64,000 nucleotides of DNA from Levilactobacillus brevis (lineage in GTDB: Bacteria; Bacillota; Bacilli; Lactobacillales; Lactobacillaceae). The notes under the pieces were generated by a model that was given only the letters and a program-made list of their open reading frames with translations, made no database searches and was not told the DNA's origin. Positions 1 through 7,616 of this stretch are shown one piece after another; the first letter of the stretch is position 1; each line of letters opens with the position of its first letter. The position numbers and the translations under genes were made by a program. Where the stretch lies: NCBI GenBank assembly GCA_003666485.1, contig CP032931.1:496001-560000 (forward strand), in the 5' to 3' direction.

Positions 1-1
1 G

Positions 2-664
2 CCACAACTATTAGTTGCGCAGTCTAACGACCAGTCCGCCGCTCAATTTTACGGGGCGGACCCGCAGACGGTGGCCGAGAAGATGGGCAGTGCCCGCAAG
101 CGACCGACGTGGTGGACTTGGGATCTCCTGGTGCCCGTCATCATTTTCGTGCTCGGCGTGATTTTACCAGCCGCGATTCTGCCGGCCGTGCCACTGCAGG
201 GATTGTTGATTGCCGTGCAGTTCGGGCTATTCGTTATCGCCATGGCTTTGGGCATCTGGCTGTCACAGCGGATGGCGCCACAGGGACAGGTGATCGGCTG
301 GCTGGTCATCGTCGTCGGCCTCGTGCTGGCGATGTGGATTGCCGCTCGGACCGTGCCGGCAGCTGGTCTGATCTACCTGACCCGTGGTGGCGGGAGCGTG
401 GCGTTACTGGTCTTTGCCGTGGCCGTCACCGCGCTGACTTGGTGGCATCACCGCCGTCACGCGGATTCCTGGTTCCCAGCCATTTTAGGTAGCCTGTGGA
501 TCACGACATTGTTGGCCTTACTGGCGCGGTTCCCGCTGACGTCAGGACTGATGGTCACGAGTTCGGGAAATTTCCTGATCGCGGTGGGCACAATCCTGGC
601 CGATGCCAGCATCCTAATCATCGGTTGGCACATTTGGCAAGTACGTCAACATAAAACGAAGTAA
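2..664 (+). CDS. DUF1129-type membrane protein, 5' end cut by window edge
   Basis: The frame is open from base 2, so the gene starts left of the window and the GTG at 71 is only an internal codon. The first visible residues (QLLVAQSNDQSAAQFYGADP) resemble the soluble N-terminal part of DUF1129 proteins of lactobacilli. After a basic stretch, about five or six hydrophobic segments follow in the rest of the protein. It ends with a short charged tail (RQHKTK). The function of this family is not known to me. A bidirectional terminator follows immediately. Family assignment is from recalled pattern only. Confidence 0.7.
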   Translation, partial: PQLLVAQSNDQSAAQFYGADPQTVAEKMGSARKRPTWWTWDLLVPVIIFVLGVILPAAILPAVPLQGLLIAVQFGLFVIAMALGIWLSQRMAPQGQVIGWLVIVVGLVLAMWIAARTVPAAGLIYLTRGGGSVALLVFAVAVTALTWWHHRRHADSWFPAILGSLWITTLLALLARFPLTSGLMVTSSGNFLIAVGTILADASILIIGWHIWQVRQHKTK

Positions 665-668
665 ACGC

Positions 669-707
669 AAAAAGTCTGGACCGCACGCTGGCGATTCAGG
701 CTTTTTT
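669..707. terminator. bidirectional intrinsic terminator
   Basis: An A-rich arm (AAAAAGTCTGGACCGC) pairs with a downstream arm ending in CTTTTTT. It serves the DUF1129 gene on the plus strand and, read on the other strand, could end the LCP transcript, which would then include the repeat at 748-800. Confidence 0.75.
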
Positions 708-747
708 GGCGTGAACTGAGATTACGCGGGCGATTAAGCCAGTTAGG

Positions 748-800
748 CCCGTCCGCCCACAGCGCCCCGACCCATATTTGACGAACGGCAGGCGGCCAGC
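748..800 (+). repeat. dispersed intergenic repeat, partial copy A (3' part)
   Basis: It carries the 3' half of the repeat family: a CCCGTCCGCCCAC block, then CCCATATTTG, then ACGGCAGGCGGCCAGC. The same blocks recur in order at 17.6, 20.3, 24.0 and 36.2 kb. It lies between the stop of the LCP gene and the terminator at 669-707, in antisense orientation to that gene. Confidence 0.75.
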
Positions 801-833
801 TTGCTTGTACTGTGTCGCTGCAAATACCTAGTT

Positions 834-1829
834 TTAAAATCCAGCAGGTTCCAGCGCATCCGTTTCAAAGGCGTTAACCGCTGGCAAATCCAGTTCCTGG
901 CGTAGCTGATTGGAGACCGCAGTGATTTCGCTTTGCGGTGCAATTTGATAGTCGATGCCGTTGATGGTCGCGGATTCGCCCTGCAACGTGGCGGACTTGA
1001 TGTGCCGGCTGGTATGGCCATCCTTGGTCCGCAGCCACATGAGGTCGTCAAAGGTCAGGTTGGTCTGCAGGTTGTGCGACAGTGATTTGAGCACCGTTTG
1101 ATACCGAACCAGTGAGCTGAGGCTGGCTTCCTTGAGGACTAACGCCTTGATAATCTGTCGTTGCCGCGCTTGGCGACCGTAATCGCCCAGTGGGTCTTGG
1201 TCCCGCATCCGCGAGTAGGCGAGGGCGCTGGCCCCGTTTAGATGGATCTTGGTGCCCTTGGTCACGTTGGCCTGTTCGTAGTGAAAGGTCAGGAGTGGGT
1301 CGACCGTGACGCCGCCGACCGCATCGATCATTTTTTCCAGGCCGCCCATGTTCAACAGCACGTAGTAGTGAATCGGCACGTTGACCAGGTGTGACACGGT
1401 CTTAAGCGTGGTCGTCGCGCCGTATAGTGGATAAGCCGCGTTGATTTTTTCATCATCCTGCTGGCTACCATAAATGTCGACCAGGGTATCGCGGGGGATG
1501 CTGGTCAGCGTGGCCGTCTGTTTCTTCGGATTGATGGTGGCCACGATCATGGTGTCCGTCCGCCCGACTTGGTGTCGCCCCAGGGCTCCAGTGTCGGTTC
1601 CGAGAAGTAAAATGGCAAATGGTTTGCCGCTGGTGATTGCCGTGTCGCTGGGCCGTCCCGCGGCCTGATAGGTCTGTGAAAAGGTTCGTTGGGCCGCATG
1701 CCAAGCGCGCCACCCCCAGACGCCGCCGACAATCAGCAGGCAACTCAACACCAGTAAGAACACGCGTAACCGCCGATGACGACGGGGTGCAAACGTTCGC
1801 CCGCGTGGTGGCAATGGTGTATTTTGCAT
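834..1829 (-). CDS. LytR-CpsA-Psr (LCP) family cell-wall ligase
   Basis: LCP enzymes attach wall teichoic acid or polysaccharide to peptidoglycan outside the cell. The 331-residue protein has a basic N-terminus, one membrane segment at about residues 21-41, then the LCP domain with GTDTG, the Arg-containing GRTDTM, SIPRDT, and the late AYSRMRDQDPLGDYGR block that binds the pyrophosphate lipid. I chose the ATG at 1829 because GGGAGGG lies eight bases upstream; the open frame runs 34 codons further without a ribosome site. Which polymer it transfers cannot be told from the sequence. Confidence 0.88.
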   Translation of the reverse strand: MQNTPLPPRGRTFAPRRHRRLRVFLLVLSCLLIVGGVWGWRAWHAAQRTFSQTYQAAGRPSDTAITSGKPFAILLLGTDTGALGRHQVGRTDTMIVATINPKKQTATLTSIPRDTLVDIYGSQQDDEKINAAYPLYGATTTLKTVSHLVNVPIHYYVLLNMGGLEKMIDAVGGVTVDPLLTFHYEQANVTKGTKIHLNGASALAYSRMRDQDPLGDYGRQARQRQIIKALVLKEASLSSLVRYQTVLKSLSHNLQTNLTFDDLMWLRTKDGHTSRHIKSATLQGESATINGIDYQIAPQSEITAVSNQLRQELDLPAVNAFETDALEPAGF

Positions 1830-2039
1830 GATAGATCCCTCCCCAATTACGTGGCCCATTATAGCCAAATCAATTGGTTGTGAGAACCAAAGCGACCGCA
1901 AATTTAAGCATTTTGGCAATTTCTTAACCAAGTGATTGACCGGTAAAATTCGTAACGGAAATTATTGGTCGAAGCGCTACCATTTGGTGTACAGTAGAGG
2001 AGTACCGAAAGCTATTAATGAAAAGGGAGTTGGCAAATA

Positions 2040-2513
2040 ATGGCAAAAGTTGAAAGTTTTACTTTAGATCATACAGCCGTTAAGGCACCTTACGTACGGC
2101 TGATCACACGCGAAACGGGCACAAAGGGTGATGTCATTTCTAACTTTGATTTACGGTTAGTTCAACCTAATGAAAATGCAATCCCAACGGCCGGTCTACA
2201 TACCATCGAACACTTACTAGCAGGTTATCTGCGTGACGAAATGAGTGGGGTCATTGACTGCTCACCATTTGGCTGCCGGACTGGGTTCCACCTGATTACC
2301 TGGGGGGAACAATCTACTGAAGAAGTTGCCAAGGCATTGAAAGCCTCTTTGCACCGCATCGCCTTTGATACGGAATGGAAAGATGTGCAAGGTACTGACA
2401 AATACAGTTGTGGCAATTACCGCGACCACAGCCTGTTCTCCGCTAAGGAATGGAGCAAGGATATCCTGGACAAGGGCATCTCTAAAGACCCATTCACCCG
2501 CGAAGTCGTTTAA
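2040..2513 (+). CDS. luxS: S-ribosylhomocysteine lyase LuxS
   Basis: LuxS cleaves S-ribosylhomocysteine to homocysteine and the AI-2 precursor DPD, in the activated methyl cycle. The 157-residue protein is full length for the family. The metal ligands are visible: His54 and His58 in HTIEH, with Glu57, and Cys124 in YSCGNY; the catalytic Cys79 is in GCRTGFH. GGGAG precedes the ATG. It is transcribed alone, divergent from the LCP gene, with its own terminator. Confidence 0.97.
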   Translation: MAKVESFTLDHTAVKAPYVRLITRETGTKGDVISNFDLRLVQPNENAIPTAGLHTIEHLLAGYLRDEMSGVIDCSPFGCRTGFHLITWGEQSTEEVAKALKASLHRIAFDTEWKDVQGTDKYSCGNYRDHSLFSAKEWSKDILDKGISKDPFTREVV

Positions 2514-2603
2514 CGCGCTGACTAGTACGGGCGCTGATTGGCCAGTTCAACGGGTAACCCGGCTGGCTTGAAGCAATTAAACCGAGTCACTGAATCGTCC
2601 CTG

Positions 2604-2633
2604 AAGGAGCCTGAATCCCGGGCCCCTTTTTTT
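2604..2633 (+). terminator. terminator downstream of luxS
   Basis: AAGGAGCC pairs with GGCCCCTT with one mismatch, followed by a run of T. Confidence 0.6.
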
Positions 2634-2781
2634 GTCGCAATCTGTTAAGTGGGTTGATTAGGTAGCCGCGATTACCAGTCGCGGTGGGACCACACTGTGG
2701 GGGCAGGCGTGTAAACTAATCAATGAGCAAGACGATGTATTTTAAAAGCTAGCATCAGTTAAAGTGGGGGATGAATGAATC

Positions 2782-3870
2782 GTGAAAAAATTAAACTGGT
2801 GGCTGGTACTTCTGGCGGCGTTGGGTCTGGGGCTAACCGGCAGCGCAACCGTCCAGGCGTACCACACGTATCATCAAAAGGCCGCTGCCCTGAGCGTGGG
2901 GTCGCGGCGGCGCGTCAACGATAGCCACGTGCACTACGTCAAGGCGCCCAAGACCTATCGTCATGCCAAGAATACGCACGGCCACAATGTCATCAAGCAT
3001 AGCCGGGGGTCAGCGATTACCTTTAAGACCAAATACCTCCTGCCACTCCCGGGATATCACAAGCAGGCCTGGGGCAATCCGCAGAGCGTGACCACCAATA
3101 ACCGCTACCTGTACGTCCTTTACACCCCAACGGCCTGGCACAACCGCGGGCGCATCGTGCGTTATGATATGCACAAGCTGAACAAATTGGACCTGACGCC
3201 TCGTCAATTACAGACGGCGTACGCCAGCCATGCCAAGGCCCAATTGGCCAGTCACGCGGCCATCAAGGTCGGCAAGCCCTTTGAAACGGGGCATGGCCAG
3301 TCGTTGGCCTACAACTGGAAGAATCACCATCTCTACATGTGGTGCGATCGAGAGAAATCGGCCGCCACGCCCGTCAATAATTACGGTTATATCAAGCAGA
3401 TCAAAGCTAGCAGCCTGACGCCCCGGTACCAAATCCGTTTTCGGTTGAAGCACAAACACTTCGCGGTTCCTGGTGGCCACGTGCTGACGTTTGACAAGCA
3501 GGGCCGCGCCTACTTCTGGAGCCGGCCGACGACGCACACGGTCAATATTTACCGTGGCAGCATTTCGCGGCATCATGTAAAATTCCACCTGACCCATCAG
3601 GTGCTCGAGCACGGGCCGGGGACACACGTGCAGAGTATGGCGTACAATCCGCATACCAAGCGTATTTACCTGGTGGCCGACGATTCGATTGCCAGCCTGC
3701 CCGTCAGCAAACTGGCTGGTAAGGGCCATTTGACGAAGCACAACGTGAAATGGACCAAGTTCAGTTCCAAACGAGAATTTGAGGGGCTGACCTTTACCAA
3801 GAGCGGTCACGCCTACCTGTTGTGCAATCACAATCCAGAAATTTTGCGGGGCAATCGCATCAGTTGGTAA
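2782..3870 (+). CDS. secreted protein of unknown function, paralogue 1
   Basis: The 362-residue protein begins with a signal peptide (KKLNWWLVLLAALGLGLTGS, cleavage near VQA-YH). The mature part is basic and rich in His and Tyr. Blocks such as PGYHKQAWGNPQS, AWHNRGRIVRYDM, GHGQSLAYN, MWCDRE, PGGHVLTFD, EHGPGT, REFEGLTF and NPEIL suggest repeated beta-sheet blades, as in a beta-propeller. The ending (NPEILRGNRISW) faintly recalls helveticin J-like proteins, which I cannot confirm. The start is GTG behind GGGGGATG. A paralogue follows about 80 bases downstream, so this is a tandem duplication. Confidence 0.75.
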   Translation: MKKLNWWLVLLAALGLGLTGSATVQAYHTYHQKAAALSVGSRRRVNDSHVHYVKAPKTYRHAKNTHGHNVIKHSRGSAITFKTKYLLPLPGYHKQAWGNPQSVTTNNRYLYVLYTPTAWHNRGRIVRYDMHKLNKLDLTPRQLQTAYASHAKAQLASHAAIKVGKPFETGHGQSLAYNWKNHHLYMWCDREKSAATPVNNYGYIKQIKASSLTPRYQIRFRLKHKHFAVPGGHVLTFDKQGRAYFWSRPTTHTVNIYRGSISRHHVKFHLTHQVLEHGPGTHVQSMAYNPHTKRIYLVADDSIASLPVSKLAGKGHLTKHNVKWTKFSSKREFEGLTFTKSGHAYLLCNHNPEILRGNRISW

Positions 3871-3952
3871 GTTGGGCAAGTTAAAAAAGCCTTGTGACGC
3901 CATGCTGACGGTCAGTCGTTTTATACTGGCCGAAAACATTGGGGGATGAGGG

Positions 3953-5053
3953 ATGATGAGAAGAATCAGTTTACTGGGGGGATTAATTCTGGTCTTGGGG
4001 ATGATTGCCACCCCGGTGACCGCCAACGCCATGGTTCAGGTGAGGCAGACTTCCCCCGCATTAACGACGCCCAAAAACCTAACGTCGCTCGATGATCGGC
4101 AGGTTCATTTTATCCCGGTACCCAGCACATACGCTCAGGCGGCCAATCCGCACGGCGTCAACACGATTGCCAGCAATCAAGGCAGTCCCGTGACCTTTAC
4201 GACGAAGTACCAGTTGCCGATTCCGGGTTATCAGCACCAAGCCTGGGGGGACCCGCAAAGCTCAGCCGTCGTGGGCCAGTACCTGTACGTGGTCTACTGC
4301 CCAACGGCATGGTACAACCGCGGCCGCATCGTGCGATTTGACATGGCCACGCTCAGCAATCTACAGGCCACCCCGGCGCAGGTTCAACGCGTCTACACCA
4401 ACGCTGCGGCCCAGTCACCACAGGAAAAACGGATTCGTGCGGCCATCAAGGTGGGCCCCGCCTTTACGACTGGTCACGGTCAGTCGCTGGCCTACGATTG
4501 GGCGACCGGCAAGTTCTATATGTGGTGTGACCGCGAACTGGCGCCACGGATCAATTTGAGTAATGACGGCGTTCTCCAACAAATCAGTCCCACGTCGCTA
4601 AAGCCGGTCCACCAGATTCGGTTCCGGCTGAAGTCTAAATCACTGGCGGTTCCTGGCGGCCACGTGTTGGCGTTTGACCGCGCCGGGCACGCGTACTTCT
4701 GGACCCGGCCTGATCCGGTAAACGTCTACATTTACCAGGGCACGATTCACCGCAACAACGTCCACTTCCGCTTGACCAAGCAGATTTTGGAGCACGGGCC
4801 TGGAACCTGTGTGCAAAGCATGGCGTACAACCCGCACAACGACCGGCTGTACCTGGTGGCTGATGACTCGATTGCCAGTCTGCCAGTCGCTAAGCTCGCG
4901 GGCAACGGCTCGCTGACGGCGGCCGACGTGACCTGGACGGGCTTTGCCTCCACGCGGGAGTTCGAGGGGTTAACGTTTGGCAGCGACGGTCAAGCCTACC
5001 TGATGAGTAATCACAACCCGGAAATCTTAGTGGGTAATTCGTTGAATTGGTAA
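3953..5053 (+). CDS. secreted protein of unknown function, paralogue 2
   Basis: This 366-residue protein aligns with the preceding gene along its whole length and keeps the same blocks: PGYQHQAWGDPQS, AWYNRGRIVRFDM, GHGQSLAYDW, MWCDRE, VPGGHVLAFD, LEHGPGT, SIASLPVAKLAGNG, REFEGLTF and NPEILVGNSLNW. The signal peptide is different (LLGGLILVLGMIATPVTANA), so the N-termini have diverged more than the mature parts. It starts with ATG behind GGGGG and ends just before a strong terminator. Function unknown; both copies look intact. Confidence 0.75.
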   Translation: MMRRISLLGGLILVLGMIATPVTANAMVQVRQTSPALTTPKNLTSLDDRQVHFIPVPSTYAQAANPHGVNTIASNQGSPVTFTTKYQLPIPGYQHQAWGDPQSSAVVGQYLYVVYCPTAWYNRGRIVRFDMATLSNLQATPAQVQRVYTNAAAQSPQEKRIRAAIKVGPAFTTGHGQSLAYDWATGKFYMWCDRELAPRINLSNDGVLQQISPTSLKPVHQIRFRLKSKSLAVPGGHVLAFDRAGHAYFWTRPDPVNVYIYQGTIHRNNVHFRLTKQILEHGPGTCVQSMAYNPHNDRLYLVADDSIASLPVAKLAGNGSLTAADVTWTGFASTREFEGLTFGSDGQAYLMSNHNPEILVGNSLNW

Positions 5054-5073
5054 AAATAATTAATCGTTGGTAG

Positions 5074-5100
5074 AGCCTGGGCGTTTGTCCCGGGCTTTTT
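5074..5100 (+). terminator. terminator after the tandem secreted genes
   Basis: AGCCTGGG pairs with CCCGGGCT (one G-U) around a seven-base loop, followed by TTTTT. Confidence 0.85.
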
Positions 5101-5188
5101 GTGTCAAGACATGTTAGTTACACTTTAATCAGTATAGTAAAAGGTCTTAAAACCCCATTCATAGATTGCTTCACTGTGATTAAGGTTG

Positions 5189-5222
5189 ATTTGTTTTTCC
5201 TGAAAAACAAATGTGTTATTAT
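5189..5222 (+). promoter_or_regulatory. perfect palindrome and -10 of the TAC operon (candidate autoregulatory operator)
   Basis: ATTTGTTTTTC (5189-5199) and GAAAAACAAAT (5202-5212) form a perfect 11-base inverted repeat with a two-base centre. A -10-like TATTAT lies at 5217-5222, so the palindrome covers the likely -35 region. This placement is typical for repression by the antitoxin of a TA operon; binding by the HTH protein encoded here is inferred. Confidence 0.6.
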
Positions 5223-5264
5223 GTATTGTACATGAGAGGATTCAGGGATTGGATGTAGTGATTA

Positions 5265-5615
5265 ATGACTGAGCCAAATGAAGTACGCGCAATAGTCGCT
5301 AATATAAAGGCTAAGCGAAGTAACTGGAGAGTGTCGAAACGTGATAAGAATAGAGAATTGGTCAGTATCTTAGCGGTTCCACAATCGGAAATTCTAGACA
5401 TGATTTATAGCGACTTAAGTTGGCACAACTATAGCTCAGGTCCAAAGGCAGACAATCATACGCCGCAGCTCCCCGGAGATATTTGGATTTTTGGCTTAAC
5501 AATCTCTGGAATTGACTGTTACTTAAAGTTTCAAGACAGACCAAGTGGTGTCGTGATGTGGATTTCGATACACCCAGTAGAATACCCGCTGAACATGCCT
5601 TTTAGGTGGGATTAG
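5265..5615 (+). CDS. MqsR-like toxin of a toxin-antitoxin-chaperone operon
   Basis: The 116-residue protein has an N-terminal helical part with KRDKNRELVSILAVP, then the conserved core SGPKADNHTPQLPGDIWIFG, a GIDCYLKFQ strand, and the C-terminal ISIHPVEYPLNMPFRW. I recall this order (SGP..D, GxxWIFGxxI, ISxHPxEYPLxxPF) from a widespread toxin family annotated as MqsR-type in Firmicutes and Bacteroidetes, related to the RelE/MqsR fold of mRNA interferases. It is the first gene of an AT-rich trio, 27 bases before the HTH antitoxin. Toxicity is inferred from family and context. The ribosome site is weak. Confidence 0.7.
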   Translation: MTEPNEVRAIVANIKAKRSNWRVSKRDKNRELVSILAVPQSEILDMIYSDLSWHNYSSGPKADNHTPQLPGDIWIFGLTISGIDCYLKFQDRPSGVVMWISIHPVEYPLNMPFRWD

Positions 5616-5642
5616 TAATTTGAATTTCAGGAGAGTATACAA

Positions 5643-6212
5643 ATGACTGAGATAAAAAAAGAGTTTTATAATGACGAGCTTGAGGCGACTGATGTTTATA
5701 CAGAAGTTAAAGAGTTAAGATTCGTACGGGTTCGAGATATAGACAATCTTTTAGTTCTGCACCGTTATTGGAAAGACTCAAGTGGCGAGCTATGGTCAGA
5801 TTTTGATGATCCAATGGAAAATTCTAAGAAGGATTTTATTGTTTATCGTACCCGAAAAGGTTACATGACCCCAGAAAGTATAAAAAAATTGAGAGAAAAT
5901 GCTGGCCAAACAGTAAGAGAATTTTCAGACTATTTAGGGATAGGTTCATCGACCCTTTCCCAACTTGAGAACAATTTGCGGGTTCAAACGAAAGAAACAG
6001 ATGCACTACTGCAAATGGTCAATAAGTACTATAACCTAAACGGCAGGTTGCCTAGTATAGGGGTGAAAGATCTAATTGATGCGCTAAATAGCAGTTTCAA
6101 AAAGAGTGTGGTCAAAGAATCGAAATATTCTTATCAAGATCCAGTAATGTATGAGAATAATGATAGTACGTATGATAACTATAGTTTAAGAGTGAATGGA
6201 GAGGCCGCGTAA
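5643..6212 (+). CDS. HTH antitoxin with C-terminal extension (MqsA/HigA-like, possible chaperone-addiction tail)
   Basis: The 189-residue protein has an Xre-type helix-turn-helix at about residues 75-128 (KGYMTPESIKKLRENAG then FSDYLGIGSSTLSQLEN), as in MqsA antitoxins. The N-terminal 70 residues lack the zinc-ribbon cysteines of classical MqsA; the protein has no Cys at all. After the HTH a tail of about 55 residues, rich in Tyr and Asn, is dispensable for DNA binding in known families. In TAC systems such a tail (ChAD) makes the antitoxin need a SecB-like chaperone. AGGAG precedes the ATG, and the stop overlaps the next start by one base. It probably represses its own operon at the upstream palindrome. 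Confidence 0.72.
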   Translation: MTEIKKEFYNDELEATDVYTEVKELRFVRVRDIDNLLVLHRYWKDSSGELWSDFDDPMENSKKDFIVYRTRKGYMTPESIKKLRENAGQTVREFSDYLGIGSSTLSQLENNLRVQTKETDALLQMVNKYYNLNGRLPSIGVKDLIDALNSSFKKSVVKESKYSYQDPVMYENNDSTYDNYSLRVNGEAA

Positions 6213-6634
6213 TGGGAGTTTTTAAATTTGATCACTATGTAGTAGACGAGATGTCTTATATTAAAAATCAGAATTATGATAAAAGCTTGAAGAGTATTAA
6301 CTTGAAATCACAAATTAGTGCAAAAAATAGTATTGATGGCATGAATGTGGTGGTTACATTGAAAGTGGTTGTTGGGGCGTTGAACGTGGAAAATGTGCCG
6401 TTCCAGGTCAAAGTGGCCATGAGTGGTTCTTTTGAATATAATCCAGATGAAGACAATGATTCATACGGTATAGATACTTTTATTCGTAATAATGCAGTTG
6501 CGACGCTATACCCCTATGTAAGATCTTTAGTGGCTAACTTAACGATGTCTTCTGGTGAGTACCCAGGATATAATCTGCCGACAATAAATGTGAGCAAGGT
6601 CTTAGAGAAGTCCACAAATAATGAAACTGCTTGA
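6212..6634 (+). CDS. SecB-like TA chaperone
   Basis: The 140-residue protein follows the SecB pattern. It opens with FKFDHYVVDEMSYIKN, where SecB has an F-to-E/SF strand, continues with a strand pair (MNVVVTLKVVVGALN, PFQVKVAMSGSFEYN), and ends with LYPYVRSLVANLTMSSGEYP followed by LPTINVSKVL. That last block matches SecB's FPYARE...SRGTFP...LAPVNF closely. Low-GC Gram-positive bacteria generally lack a SecB for export, and SecB-like genes there usually belong to toxin-antitoxin-chaperone operons. Translational coupling to the antitoxin (ATG shares the A of its TAA) supports a role in folding that antitoxin. Acts in the cytoplasm. Confidence 0.72.
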   Translation: MGVFKFDHYVVDEMSYIKNQNYDKSLKSINLKSQISAKNSIDGMNVVVTLKVVVGALNVENVPFQVKVAMSGSFEYNPDEDNDSYGIDTFIRNNAVATLYPYVRSLVANLTMSSGEYPGYNLPTINVSKVLEKSTNNETA

Positions 6635-6705
6635 AACAGTGACTTGTTAAAGATTTATTTCGAAAATAAAATCCTTGAGAATTTAACTAAAATAATATTG
6701 TGAGG

Positions 6706-6737
6706 ATGCGGCTATCTAAAAGAGGGCCGCATTTTTT
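6706..6737 (+). terminator. terminator of the TAC operon
   Basis: ATGCGGC pairs perfectly with GCCGCAT, followed by TTTTTT. The stretch 6738-6944 holds no gene; a TTGACA (6834) with TGATAG 17 bases later could be the promoter of the next gene. Confidence 0.85.
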
Positions 6738-6944
6738 GTGGTGGTTTAATGGCGTGGAAGAGTTAGTCTGGTAGTCTTGATTAAGCCATTAAACTCGGTC
6801 AGATAGCATAACAACTGCGGGAGTTGACAATTGGTCCCGTGATTACCGGGTCCGGGTGATAGACATTTTTAAAAAATTGTCCTTTTGCGAAAAAAGTTGG
6901 TCACTAAACCGCCAGAATAGTTTAAGCTGGAGGTAACTAGAAAT

Positions 6945-7211
6945 TTGCAGAAGGTGGGCGCGATGGAATCGGACAAACGGGATTGGCAGGTCATTTATCA
7001 GGAGTTGGCAGAATTAATTGGCGAGGAGAATACGCTCAAGATTTTTCGGGACTTTCGGGGAAGTACGGTGAGCTTTCCGATGCGCTTGATGCGGCACGAA
7101 GCCTTGCTGAGCCGGGTGCAAAATGACTACCTGGCGGGCGCATCGATTCATGAACTCAGCGCGCACTACCAGCTGGCTGAGCGGACGGTGCGTAAGTATA
7201 TTCACAAATAA
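6945..7211 (+). CDS. small Mor-like DNA-binding protein 1
   Basis: The 88-residue protein (82 if the ATG at 6963 is used) has the layout of the Mor transcription activator family of small lactobacillus regulators: a helical part with YQELAELIGEENTLKIFRDFRG, the SFPMRLM motif, and a C-terminal helix-turn-helix (SIHELSAHYQLAERTVRKYI). Start choice is open: TTG at 6945 has GGAGG eleven bases upstream, ATG at 6963 has GGTGGG five bases upstream. A paralogue lies 126 bases downstream. The target is unknown. Confidence 0.65.
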   Translation: MQKVGAMESDKRDWQVIYQELAELIGEENTLKIFRDFRGSTVSFPMRLMRHEALLSRVQNDYLAGASIHELSAHYQLAERTVRKYIHK

Positions 7212-7337
7212 TGATGCAAGTAATTCGACATGCAAATACGCGTGCAGGTCTACACTGTCGCGGTGATTTTTGCATGCCAGCAAAATTTGTTATCTTGAGG
7301 TTACAATCTTTGGTAGTAAGCGGAGGTCATTAGGGAT

Positions 7338-7598
7338 ATGGACGTGGATACACAGGCATTACAGGGCATCTATAAGAAATTAAATGAATTGTTGGGGACA
7401 GAGGAAATGTTGAAGCTTTACCAGGAATTTCGCGGGACACAGCTGAATCTCCCGATGAAGTTGTACGGGCGAGACGGTACGGTGGCGGCCATTAAGAAAA
7501 AGTATCCTCAGATGACGGAAAAGGCGTTGGCCGACGAATATGGCTATTCACAGCGCTGGGTCAAGCGGGTCATTAGCGAGGCCGAAAAGCAACAGTAA
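7338..7598 (+). CDS. small Mor-like DNA-binding protein 2
   Basis: The 86-residue protein aligns with the preceding one: YKKLNELLGTEEMLKLYQEFRG, then NLPMKLYGRDGTVAAI, then the HTH (TEKALADEYGYSQRWVKRVI). It ends 18 bases before the secreted hydrolase gene, so the two are probably cotranscribed and the regulator may control that gene. This is inference from spacing. Confidence 0.65.
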   Translation: MDVDTQALQGIYKKLNELLGTEEMLKLYQEFRGTQLNLPMKLYGRDGTVAAIKKKYPQMTEKALADEYGYSQRWVKRVISEAEKQQ

Positions 7599-7616
7599 TC
7601 GGGAAAAGGAGCAAAC

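Noticed and set aside
2655-2720. Possible T-box leader (CCGCGA/TCGCGG hairpin followed by GGTGGGACCAC)
   Set aside because: The conserved AGGGTGGNACCGCG sequence and the specifier domain are missing, and the downstream gene is a secreted protein, not an aminoacyl-tRNA or amino-acid gene.
3208-4032. 274-codon open frame on the minus strand
   Set aside because: It lies antisense across the two secreted-protein genes, has no ribosome site, and its length reflects the GC-rich codons of the real genes.
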